Of a DNA stretch of 33,499 nucleotides, positions 25,877 to 33,499 are shown one piece after another; position 1 is the stretch's first letter, and every line of letters begins with the position of its first letter. The stretch is from Thermodesulfovibrionia bacterium (lineage in GTDB: Bacteria > Nitrospirota > Thermodesulfovibrionia > JACRGW01): contig CAKKSD010000016.1 in NCBI GenBank assembly GCA_919902995.1, forward strand, positions 1 through 33,499. The letters run 5' to 3'. The notes beneath the pieces were generated by a model, which made no database searches, had not been told where the DNA came from, and worked only from the letters and a program-made list of their open reading frames with translations. The position numbers and the translations under genes are program-made.

Positions 25877-27859
25877 TTAAAACTGTATTTCAAGCGCCCT
25901 TAATGCAAAATTAAGAACACCGCCAACTAAAAAGGCAAAGGGGAATATTATCCCTGCCATTAAAAGTGCAACCCTCATCCCCCGTTCCTTTATTATCATA
26001 AAGAAATTGGCAAGACATGGGACAAAGAGTGTTATCGTAACAAGACTCACTACTACCTGAAGGGGGGTAAGCATTCCCCCTTCTGAGAGTGCAAGAAGTC
26101 CAGCTGCGCCGTAATCTCTCCTCAGGAATCCAAGGATAAATGACTCTGTAGCCTTTGCGGGAAGTCCAAGGAATTCAACAACAATAGGCGAAGCAAACCT
26201 TTCTATATATATAAGGATATTCAGTTTGTTCAAGAAAAAGAGAAAAAGAGTGCCGAGGATGAAGAGGGGAACGGCCTCTTTTAGGTACCACTCAACCCTT
26301 CCGATTGTCTTTACTATCACATTCATGGTTTGTGGTAATCTTATAGGAGGGATCTCAAGAAAGAATTCTGCTTTATCACCAGGGATAACTTTGGATGCCA
26401 GAAACCCTGCAAGAAGTACTGTAGCAAACACACTTCCTGCCCATATTAATGTTGCCTTGCCAGAGATAGGGGCGAGCATACCGAGGATAACTCCCAGCTG
26501 TGCAGAGCAGGGGACGGCAAGGGCGAGGAGAAAGGTGGTAATTATCCTTTCTCTCTTAGTCTCAAGAATCCTTGTGGTCATTGTTGCCATTGTATCACAT
26601 CCAAGGCCGAGCACCATAGGTAAAACTGCTTTACCATTCAGACCCATTACCTTAAATATTCTATTAGCCATGATTGCAAGCCTTGGTAAATATCCTGAGT
26701 CCTCGAGTATCGCAAAGGCTATAAAGAATGTTGTTGTTATTGGGAGTATTATTCCTATTGCATAGGTTATAGCCATAGAAATAATACCATATTCACCGGT
26801 GAGTAATTCCTGTAAAAAGGTAACAGGCAGCAACGCATTCACAATCTTCACGGCCCAGGGATTTAAGTATTTTCCAAAAACTGCCTTCTCCATGAGATTT
26901 ACAAGTGTTCCTGCACCAAAAATACCGACAAACTGGTATATCCCATAAAGCACTAATATTAATATCGGTATTCCCCATAAAGGGTGCATACTCATCCGCC
27001 CTATAAAGGGTGCAAGATTACTGCCTTTCGGATGTGACCTTTTCAGTACCCTCTTTCCAATCCCCTCTGCTGCTTTTATCCTCGCCTCATTTATTAAATA
27101 ACTGACCGGAGTAGAAAACCTCGCCTGGGTGCTGTCCTTTATTTCTTCAAGATTCTTGATCTCCTCTGCAGACATATTGGTATTCAGCCAATCCTTCAGG
27201 CTTTCATCACCGCTCAAGATCATAAGGGCTATAGAACGTCTGGATATGTTTGCCTCAGGAAGTAGGGCTGTTATCACCTCTATCTGTGACTCGATAAGAG
27301 GATCATACCCAATCTTTGTTATCGGTATTCTTGGCCCATGGATTGCTTCTTTTAGATTATTTATACCTTTTCTCTGAGTTGCTATGGTTGTGATTGTCCT
27401 TATGCCGAGAATCTCCTCAAGTTTTTTTGTATCTATTGTGAGTCCCCTATCCCTTGCCTCATCTTTCATATTGAGATTAAGAATAAGGGGTACGCCCATT
27501 TCTCCTAACTGCAGTGTAAGCATCAGGGTCCTTTTCAGATTTTTTGCATCAGAAACCTGAACAATAGCCACAGGTTTTTCTGTCAGAAGTATATCCCTTG
27601 TAACCCTTTCGTCCTCACTCATCGGTATAAGGTTATTCACCCCAGGGGTATCAACAATAAGAAACCTCTTTCCATCGAGTGACATATTACCGTAAGATAC
27701 CTCTACAGTTGTACCTGGATAGTTGGAGACGGTTGCGTATTTACCGGTAAGGAGACCAAAGATGGCACTTTTCCCTACATTTGGGTTTCCGATAAGGATA
27801 ACCCTTTCATATTGTCCCTTTATCTTTTTAGTTCTATGTTCGTGCATCATTCTCTCCAA
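25877..27859 (-). CDS. feoB: Ferrous iron transport protein B
   Basis: 'VILIGNPNVGKSAIFGLLTGKYATVSNYPGTTVEVSYG' G-domain and multi-TM FeoB core. Confidence 0.96.
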   Translation of the reverse strand: MERMMHEHRTKKIKGQYERVILIGNPNVGKSAIFGLLTGKYATVSNYPGTTVEVSYGNMSLDGKRFLIVDTPGVNNLIPMSEDERVTRDILLTEKPVAIVQVSDAKNLKRTLMLTLQLGEMGVPLILNLNMKDEARDRGLTIDTKKLEEILGIRTITTIATQRKGINNLKEAIHGPRIPITKIGYDPLIESQIEVITALLPEANISRRSIALMILSGDESLKDWLNTNMSAEEIKNLEEIKDSTQARFSTPVSYLINEARIKAAEGIGKRVLKRSHPKGSNLAPFIGRMSMHPLWGIPILILVLYGIYQFVGIFGAGTLVNLMEKAVFGKYLNPWAVKIVNALLPVTFLQELLTGEYGIISMAITYAIGIILPITTTFFIAFAILEDSGYLPRLAIMANRIFKVMGLNGKAVLPMVLGLGCDTMATMTTRILETKRERIITTFLLALAVPCSAQLGVILGMLAPISGKATLIWAGSVFATVLLAGFLASKVIPGDKAEFFLEIPPIRLPQTMNVIVKTIGRVEWYLKEAVPLFILGTLFLFFLNKLNILIYIERFASPIVVEFLGLPAKATESFILGFLRRDYGAAGLLALSEGGMLTPLQVVVSLVTITLFVPCLANFFMIIKERGMRVALLMAGIIFPFAFLVGGVLNFALRALEIQF

Positions 27860-27885
27860 ATAATTTGTATTTAAGTATCTAAATA

Positions 27886-27980
27886 TAGAGATTGCTTCGC
27901 TTCGCTCGCAATGACAAATAATGATAAATTAAGTAAAGACAGCGCCGTCATTGCGAGGAGCGGAGCGACGAAGCGATCTC
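27886..27980. repeat. MITE-like dispersed repeat with gagattgcttcg...cgaagcgatctc arms
   Basis: 'gagattgcttcgcttcgctcgcaatgac' and 'gtcattgcgaggagcggagcgacgaagcgatctc' are imperfect inverted repeats. A related sequence occurs near 768-812. Confidence 0.55.
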
Positions 27981-28006
27981 GTTATATGGTTTATCGCACA
28001 TATAAT

Positions 28007-28426
28007 TCACCTGCATTTCCTGCAGTACCCCCGTATTTCAAGAGTGTGACTTATACCTCTAAAACCATAATCCTTGCATAACCTTTTCTGGAGTTCTTCC
28101 AATTCCTGAGAATGAAACTCAACAACTCTGCCGCAGGTAATACATATCATATGGTCATGGTGGTTATGGCCATAGGTATGTTCGTAGTGTGCGTGTTTGT
28201 CAACCTTAATAACCTCCTCCAGAAGGCCACTTTCGATAAGTAGGGGGACAGTCCTGTAAATTGATGCCTTGGATATACTACTGCCCTTCTTCCTCAATCT
28301 GATATGCAGTTCCTCCGGGTCGAAATGGCCATGAAAGGAGAATATCTCCTTAAGGATTGCCTCTCGCTCCCTTGTGAGTTTCAATCCCTTCTTCTGAAGA
28401 AATTCCTTAAAGATTGTATTATACAT
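28007..28426 (-). CDS. fur: Fur-family transcriptional regulator
   Basis: 'GLKLTREREAILKEIFSFHGHFDPEELHIRLRKKGSSISKASIYRTVPLL', 'HHDHMICITCGRVVEF', terminal CRKC. Confidence 0.9.
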   Translation of the reverse strand: MYNTIFKEFLQKKGLKLTREREAILKEIFSFHGHFDPEELHIRLRKKGSSISKASIYRTVPLLIESGLLEEVIKVDKHAHYEHTYGHNHHDHMICITCGRVVEFHSQELEELQKRLCKDYGFRGISHTLEIRGYCRKCR

Positions 28427-28537
28427 TGTAATTGATTCTCAGTCGCAATTGTAACTTATCTCAGGTATCCTGTCAATGGGAATTTTTAGGTTATCATTTT
28501 AGAGTCCAGGTTGACTATAAGGTTAGGGGGAAGTATA

Positions 28538-29050
28538 ATGCATATCCAAAATTTGAAAATGAACCCCTATCATAAAGGAGGAAGTGTGGAAAAAGAGATA
28601 GAGACTTTAGATCTTAAAGGATATAAGGAGACGATACCCCCTGTGAATAAGGGTACACTTACACTCGACAGAGATCTGATATTCGTGGCAAGAACCCAGA
28701 GGGGTTATGAATTCGAGTATGACCCTAATTTTGAATGGGGATGCTCGCCAACAGAGACACTTCTCATGAGCTTAGCAGGCTGCCTTGCGATTGATGTGGT
28801 TTCCTTCTTAAGAAAGATGAGAGCTGAAATCACGAATTTCAAAATAAATGCCTCGGGGGAAAGGAATCCGATACCGCCCCAGTATTATAAATCGATTGAA
28901 ATGGTTATAGATATCTCAGGAAAAGGGATTACTCCAAAAAAGATGGATAAGGCGATAGCTTTGTCCCAGGAGAAATATTGTTCTGTTTATCATTCCCTTA
29001 GGAAGGATATAAAGGTAGATGTGAAATATAATATAACCAATGAAGATTGA
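28538..29050 (+). CDS. OsmC family protein
   Basis: 'CSPTETLLMSLAGCLAIDVVSFLRKMR...QKYCSVYHSL'-type OsmC pattern; start at MHIQNLKM with RBS taggggg. Confidence 0.88.
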   Translation: MHIQNLKMNPYHKGGSVEKEIETLDLKGYKETIPPVNKGTLTLDRDLIFVARTQRGYEFEYDPNFEWGCSPTETLLMSLAGCLAIDVVSFLRKMRAEITNFKINASGERNPIPPQYYKSIEMVIDISGKGITPKKMDKAIALSQEKYCSVYHSLRKDIKVDVKYNITNED

Positions 29051-29062
29051 TTTTTAAGAGAT

Positions 29063-30424
29063 TCATTGACACGATTTATTCCTTATCTCCCTTAGAATCT
29101 CATAGGTGAGCCTCTTCCCTTCCTCTACCCCTGGCTGGTCAAAGGGGTTAACATTGTAAAGTGCTCCAGCAATCGCTGTTTGTACCTGAAAGAGGTACAG
29201 GAGCTGGCCTACTGTATGGGGGGTAATCTCCGGAAGGGTTATCCTCATATTCGGCCTCTTTGCCTTTGTGAGGGATATTTCTGTTGCAGTCTGTTCAGTA
29301 TTTATTAACTCTGATAGACTATGGTCTCTGAGATAGGATACCTTTTCCAAATCTTCAAAGGCCCCCGGTATCTCGATTTCCTCAGTGAACCTTTCTACCC
29401 TCAGGAATGTTATTATCTTGTCATTTGGCCCTTCGATATAAAGCTGTAGCTGTGAGTGCTGGTCTGTTGCACCGAGGGCTTTCACTGGTGTCTGTCCTGT
29501 ATTTACCACCTTTCCATTCAGATCCAGTTTTTTACCAAGACTCTCTGCCCAGAGCTGGCAGAACCAGTCTGCTACCTTCTCAAGGGCATGGCTGTATGGC
29601 ATAATTACTGAGACTTTTTTCCCCTTCTTTGTATTCGCTATATAATGTAGTATAGCCCCCATTGATGCAGGATTCTCCTCTATTTCTTTAAGGAGACATC
29701 TTTTATCCATAGACTGAGCCCCTGATAGAATTGCCTCGATATCGATCCCTGCAACAGAGGCAGGGAAAAGACCGACTGATGTGAATACAGAGAACCTCCC
29801 TCCAACACCTTGAGGAATTTCAAGTGTCCTGTATCCTTCATCTGACGCGATCTTTCTGAGTACTCCTTTCTGAGGGTCTGTCGTAGCGATAATATGATTC
29901 TGCCATCCAGAACCTATCGCCTTCTTAAGCCTTTCTCTTATGACAAGGAATGAGGCAATGGTTTCGACTGTCTCCCCTGACTTCGTGACAACATTGAAAA
30001 CAGACCTTGTAATATCTATGAGATCGAGAAGTCCTTTTAACTGGTCAGGGTCAACATTATCATAAACAAAGACTCTCGGTCTTCTCCTCATCCCTTTCGG
30101 GAGGATATTCCTGTATGGATGTGTTAGGGCATTAAGCAGTGCTGTAGCCCCTAAGGCAGAGCCACCGATTCCGAGTATAACCAGGTCATCAAAGGAGTGG
30201 CTTATCTCTTCAGAAAGACCGATGATCTTTTTTATATCCTGATATGGGAGATCTAAAAATGGAAGTTTCCCCCTTGTTCTCTCTGAACTGATTTTTCTGA
30301 GGATGTTGGATGTCTTCTTCTTTAAAGAACCTATCTCTTTAGGGAGAACACCGTGTTTCTGGTTGACAGAGCCAGCCAGCATATTTTTATAGTCAATGAT
30401 TAGAGGGCCATTTCTATGAGTCAT
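29063..30424 (-). CDS. pgi: Glucose-6-phosphate isomerase
   Basis: 'LVILGIGGSALGATALLNAL', 'VVTKSGETVETIASFLVI', 'GVGGRFSVFTSVGLFPA', 'DQPGVEEGKRL'. Confidence 0.95.
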   Translation of the reverse strand: MTHRNGPLIIDYKNMLAGSVNQKHGVLPKEIGSLKKKTSNILRKISSERTRGKLPFLDLPYQDIKKIIGLSEEISHSFDDLVILGIGGSALGATALLNALTHPYRNILPKGMRRRPRVFVYDNVDPDQLKGLLDLIDITRSVFNVVTKSGETVETIASFLVIRERLKKAIGSGWQNHIIATTDPQKGVLRKIASDEGYRTLEIPQGVGGRFSVFTSVGLFPASVAGIDIEAILSGAQSMDKRCLLKEIEENPASMGAILHYIANTKKGKKVSVIMPYSHALEKVADWFCQLWAESLGKKLDLNGKVVNTGQTPVKALGATDQHSQLQLYIEGPNDKIITFLRVERFTEEIEIPGAFEDLEKVSYLRDHSLSELINTEQTATEISLTKAKRPNMRITLPEITPHTVGQLLYLFQVQTAIAGALYNVNPFDQPGVEEGKRLTYEILREIRNKSCQ

Positions 30425-30449
30425 AGACTTTAATACCAGGAATTTTCTT

Positions 30450-31064
30450 TTATCTGTCCCTGCTACGGGGTGCTGGTGTTGTGCCCTCTCCCATGCCGGG
30501 GAATGACGGCATCGTAACCTTCTGATATCCTGCAGGGGGTTCGAAAAGACTATCAGGCTGAGGTCCTGTTTTTATTTCTTTGAATTCTGTGCTCCAGCTT
30601 CCATCAATGGCAGACGTTTTAATAGGGAAGTTTAGATCGGTTGCCAGCCACTGAAACATCTTATCTGCTCTATCACCTGATTTATAGGTTACCTCATATT
30701 TTTTTGTCGGATGGCCATTAATTACTTCTGAGCCTACCTCCACCCTGCTAACCTCCCCCATAATTTTCTTTTCGACCTGTGGTTTTTCATGGGGTTTAAA
30801 GGGCTTTAAGGGCATCTCCATATATTTCTTTTCATCAGTCATAACCATCCACATAACCTGTTTATCCTCCCTTAGGATGTTATATCTCGGTTGACCCTGA
30901 GGCTCCATCCGAACCTTTTTCTCTTTAACATACATCTTCATGCTTTGTGTCATCCTTGCCGATGTAGTGACAATTAATGCTGAAAATTCTCGAGGTTGAG
31001 CGATAGACAGAGTTACACTAAAAAGAACTGTGGCAATTAATACTATTAAAATATTTTTTTTCAT
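30450..31064 (-). CDS. Secreted DUF4412-like protein
   Basis: Signal peptide MKKNILIVLIATVLFSVTLSIAQ; 'MTDEKKYMEMPL' / 'VINGHPTKKYEVTYK' pattern. N-terminal ORF extension rejected because it overlaps the tRNA. Confidence 0.75.
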   Translation of the reverse strand: MKKNILIVLIATVLFSVTLSIAQPREFSALIVTTSARMTQSMKMYVKEKKVRMEPQGQPRYNILREDKQVMWMVMTDEKKYMEMPLKPFKPHEKPQVEKKIMGEVSRVEVGSEVINGHPTKKYEVTYKSGDRADKMFQWLATDLNFPIKTSAIDGSWSTEFKEIKTGPQPDSLFEPPAGYQKVTMPSFPGMGEGTTPAPRSRDR

Positions 31065-31103
31065 TAACAGGCCTCCTTTCTGAGGTTGTTTCTTAATTAA
31101 AAT

Positions 31104-31180
31104 TGGTGGCGGTGCAGGGATTTGAACCCCGGACTCTGCGGATATGAGCCGCATGCTCTAACCAACTGAGCTACACCGCC
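31104..31180 (-). tRNA. tRNA-Met (CAT anticodon), CCA encoded
   Basis: Reverse complement GGCGGTGTAGCTCAGTTGGTTAGAGCATGCGGCTCATATCCGCAGAGTCCGGGGTTCAAATCCCTGCACCGCCACCA folds as a full cloverleaf. CAT could alternatively be Ile2. Confidence 0.93.
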
Positions 31181-31236
31181 TATATATAAAAAAGGATTAC
31201 GGATAATCTGTAACCCATTTTGGCATTTATATTTTT

Positions 31237-31281
31237 TGGTAGCGGGGGGAGGATTTGAACCTCCGACCTTCGGGTTATGAG
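31237..31281 (-). pseudogene. 3' half of initiator tRNA-fMet (anticodon loop to CCA)
   Basis: Reverse complement CTCATAACCCGAAGGTCGGAGGTTCAAATCCTCCCCCCGCTACCA equals the 3' half of a bacterial tRNA-fMet. The 5' half is absent. Confidence 0.9.
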
Positions 31282-31569
31282 ACGAATACAGTCCATAATT
31301 ATTAATAAGCTATCACGGGTAAGGCTTTATTGTCAAAGGATTTTTAAGCTATCAGGCAGTAAAGCCTTATCCCTTATTTAGGGGTGTTTTGAAAATCTTG
31401 TTAGAAGATTGTTAGAAGGTGATACTAAAAAGGTATTAAAGAAAGAAAGCACAATGCCCTGGGGAAACCTGGGGCCTTTTTTATTTTTACTGTTGACTTT
31501 CTTAGTGATTGTGATTGGTTTTTAACCAATGAGTTTGTTCTTCTTTTAACTTTCAGAAAGGAGACGGGA

Positions 31570-31923
31570 ATGAAAATATTGGTTTTAGTTGTGATGATTT
31601 TAGGGTTAGGTATTAACTCTGTTCTTGCAGGGGGAGATTGTGAGGTTGTAGATTATTCAACTTACCAAGAAGTGCGGGGGTCAGGAGGGTATGATTCATC
31701 AGTAGATATATATACTGTATGGTGTGCATCTTTTACGATTAAGAACACTTCTGGCGAAGGAAGGTTCGATCCAATAATAAAGGCAACGCTTGTTGATGGC
31801 AAAACCAAAGAAAAAAAGATTAAAACGTCAGAATTGATGGAGGCGGATTGTATTCTGATGCTATTTCTCTTGGGGACACATCCTTCTCTTGGGGACACAT
31901 CCCGTATTCCCAGCAGTTTTTAA
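31570..31923 (+). pseudogene. Secreted protein, apparently truncated by the 79-bp repeat
   Basis: Signal peptide MKILVLVVMILGLGINSVLAGG; the last ~20 residues (LLGTHPSLGDTSRIPSSF) are translated from the repeat. Confidence 0.6.
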
Positions 31924-31962
31924 CGTCTTTAAGAAATATGGGATGTGTCCCCCATTTAAGTA
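31884..31962. repeat. Repeat A copy 1 (79 bp) with long imperfect terminal inverted repeats ggggacacatccc...gggatgtgtcccc
   Basis: 79/79 identical by eye to 33194-33272. Confidence 0.95.
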
Positions 31963-32241
31963 ATGTCTCCAATCAAACAAACAAGGATAATGGTCAGGGT
32001 AACGACTACAGAGAATATAATAGAAGGCTATATAACCAAAATAGTGGAATCAAGGACCCTTGACATCCTGAAAAGCAAGGAAAAGTTTCTTGCCGTAACT
32101 GACGCTAAGGTTTATAAAGACGGTCGAAGACCCGACCTCTATGAGCCGTGGCTCACGAGCCATAGGCCAGAGGGCGGTTACGAGGAACGAAGGTTTGTAG
32201 CGGTTAATGTCACCAATATAGTTTCTGTGGAGGAAATATAG
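31963..32241 (+). CDS. Small hypothetical protein, DUF6812-like
   Basis: 'RVTTTENIIEGYITKIVESRTLDILKSKEKFLAVTDAKVYK...FVAVNVTNIVSVEEI' appears as an intact domain; start uncertain. Confidence 0.5.
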   Translation: MSPIKQTRIMVRVTTTENIIEGYITKIVESRTLDILKSKEKFLAVTDAKVYKDGRRPDLYEPWLTSHRPEGGYEERRFVAVNVTNIVSVEEI

Positions 32242-32348
32242 CGAGCAAAATGAGTTATGGCATCCCTCTATACTCATAAGAAACACGGCTGGCAGAACGA
32301 GGACAAGTACCTGCTCGATCCCCTCTTGGATACAGTACCGAGCAGCTG

Positions 32349-32469
32349 GGATTAAATAAAAGCACCCTGTCAATCTGCCTGCGGTTAAATCAGAGACCAT
32401 AACAGGCAAATAGGTATAAGACTTCAAACCTAATCCATGACCATTTTAAAGCCTGCACATTTTTAAACT
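32349..32469. repeat. Repeat B copy 1 (121 bp)
   Basis: First 79 nt identical to 33306-33384, then diverged, then 'aaagcctgcacatttttaaact' identical. Confidence 0.93.
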
Positions 32470-32489
32470 TCTTCTCTTTTTTATTTTAT

Positions 32490-32518
32490 TTGACAATACA
32501 TCAAATTGGTTGTATATT
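32490..32518 (+). promoter_or_regulatory. Sigma70-type promoter of the HigBA module
   Basis: TTGACA (32490-32495), 17-nt spacer, TATATT (32513-32518), ATG at 32526. Confidence 0.8.
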
Positions 32519-32525
32519 ATAGCTA

Positions 32526-32888
32526 ATGCTCTTTCACTTAAATTACTGGCGTAATCCATCTGGAAGAGCACCGGTTGAGCAATATATTGATGGGATAGAC
32601 AATAAAGAAGAAAAGGCTGAGCTACTCTCTACCTTAAAAGGTATACAAGAATATGGTACGGATGCAGTAGGGGTTGAATTCAGACAGATAGAAGGTAAGC
32701 TATGGGAACTCAAAATAAGGACACATGGCAGTCAGCATAGAATATTTTATGTTGTCCTTAAAGGGAATGAAATGATTCTTCTTCATGCCTATTTGAAAAA
32801 GACACCTAAAGCACCTTTAAAAGAGATACAAACAGCCAAACAGAGGCTTAAACAATTAATGGAGGTAAACAATGAAAACCGACCTTGA
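32526..32888 (+). CDS. higB: HigB/RelE-like (phage Gp49-like) toxin
   Basis: 'VEFRQIEGKLWELKIRTHGSQHRIFYVVLKGNEMILLHAYLKKTPKAPLKEIQTAKQRL'. Confidence 0.88.
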   Translation: MLFHLNYWRNPSGRAPVEQYIDGIDNKEEKAELLSTLKGIQEYGTDAVGVEFRQIEGKLWELKIRTHGSQHRIFYVVLKGNEMILLHAYLKKTPKAPLKEIQTAKQRLKQLMEVNNENRP

Positions 32889-33156
32889 TAAACATATAGA
32901 AAGACACTTAAAGGATAAGGAATTCAGGATTTATTTTGACAGGGCAGAGGCCAAAAGGAAAATAGCCCAGGAGATAGCAGATCTAAGGAAGACACATCAC
33001 ATCACACAGGCACAGTTGGCTAAAGAGATCAAGACAAGCCAGCAGGCTATCTCAAGGCTCGAAAGCCCACATGATAAACGCATGCCTTCCCTTGAATTCC
33101 TTGACAGGATAGCAAGAGTTTTTAACAGAAGGCTTGTAATATCCTTACAGAGATAA
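32872..33156 (+). CDS. higA: HigA-like XRE-family antitoxin
   Basis: HTH 'LRKTHHITQAQLAKEIKTSQQAISRLES'; overlaps the toxin 3' end. Confidence 0.9.
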   Translation: MKTDLDKHIERHLKDKEFRIYFDRAEAKRKIAQEIADLRKTHHITQAQLAKEIKTSQQAISRLESPHDKRMPSLEFLDRIARVFNRRLVISLQR

Positions 33157-33193
33157 GTTTTAAGTAAGAAGTAAATTAAAGCAAGGGCTATTG

Positions 33194-33272
33194 TTCTCTT
33201 GGGGACACATCCCGTATTCCCAGCAGTTTTTAACGTCTTTAAGAAATATGGGATGTGTCCCCCATTTAAGTA
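33194..33272. repeat. Repeat A copy 2 (79 bp)
   Basis: Identical to 31884-31962. Confidence 0.95.
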
Positions 33273-33305
33273 GGGCGTGGTGGATCTGAGCGTAAACAGC
33301 AGTCT

Positions 33306-33426
33306 GGATTAAATAAAAGCACCCTGTCAATCTGCCTGCGGTTAAATCAGAGACCATAACAGGCAAATAGGTATAAGACTTCAACCCTACCCTATAATTA
33401 CCTAAAAGCCTGCACATTTTTAAACT
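33306..33426. repeat. Repeat B copy 2 (121 bp)
   Basis: See copy 1 at 32349-32469. Confidence 0.93.
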
Positions 33427-33452
33427 CCTTCCTAAAGAAATTTCTTGTAACA

Positions 33453-33499
33453 CCAAAATGATAATGTCCTAATTAGCCAAAATAGAAATGTCCTAATTT
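33453..33499. mobile_element. Probable insertion-sequence end (IS21-like multiple terminal repeats) running off the window
   Basis: ccaaaatgataatgtcctaatta (33453-33475) and ccaaaatagaaatgtcctaattt (33477-33499): two 23-bp direct repeats, 19/23 identical. Confidence 0.55.

Noticed and set aside
28427-28470. Possible Fur box upstream of fur (aattg...caatt)
   Set aside because: Only 5-bp arms with 11-nt spacing; too weak to call.
31065-31154. N-terminal extension of the 30450 ORF
   Set aside because: Overlaps the tRNA-Met gene; a good signal-peptide start exists at 31064.
32349-32469. Repeat B as an integron attC site
   Set aside because: A bulged hairpin is present but the outer R'/R'' box layout (RYYYAAC/GTTRRRY) is not met and no integrase is seen.
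32050-33456. Minus-strand ORFs sharing 'KSYTYLPVMVSDLTAGRLTGCFYLI'
   Set aside because: The shared peptide is just the translation of DNA repeat B; no evidence of a gene.

Overview
The window looks like a bacterial chromosome of moderate GC, plausibly Nitrospirota-like from gene content (inference; no search was run). It has four parts. (1) Left core block on the minus strand: a truncated restriction-enzyme fragment, proS, ispG, mltG and ruvX. (2) Accessory block on the plus strand, about 5.5-19.9 kb: mostly secreted or envelope proteins. These include an Ig-like repeat protein with an AMIN-like tail, a CsgG-like lipoprotein with fibronectin-III repeats, a FlgT/CsgG-like protein, a protein sharing its C-terminal domain, a 959-aa glycine-zipper protein, two TPR proteins, a coiled-coil/glycine-zipper protein, and a 6 x 36-bp proline-repeat protein. 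(3) Second core block, about 19.9-31.2 kb: endonuclease V, ald, a Panacea (DUF4065) toxin-antitoxin pair, AarF/UbiB, a phasin-like protein, DtxR/FeoA, feoB, fur, OsmC, pgi, a DUF4412-like protein and tRNA-Met(CAT). (4) Right edge: a 45-nt 3' half of an initiator tRNA-fMet that looks like an integration scar, followed by accessory DNA with long repeats, a HigBA-like module and a multi-repeat insertion-sequence end. The most striking pattern is that three unrelated toxin-antitoxin modules are each bracketed by direct repeats. For two of them (RelE-like at about 11 kb, Panacea at about 22 kb) the repeat is the 3' coding end of the upstream host gene, left intact on one side and as an orphan scar on the other. 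The uncharacterised secreted locus at 7.9-19.9 kb is the second main candidate for undescribed biology.
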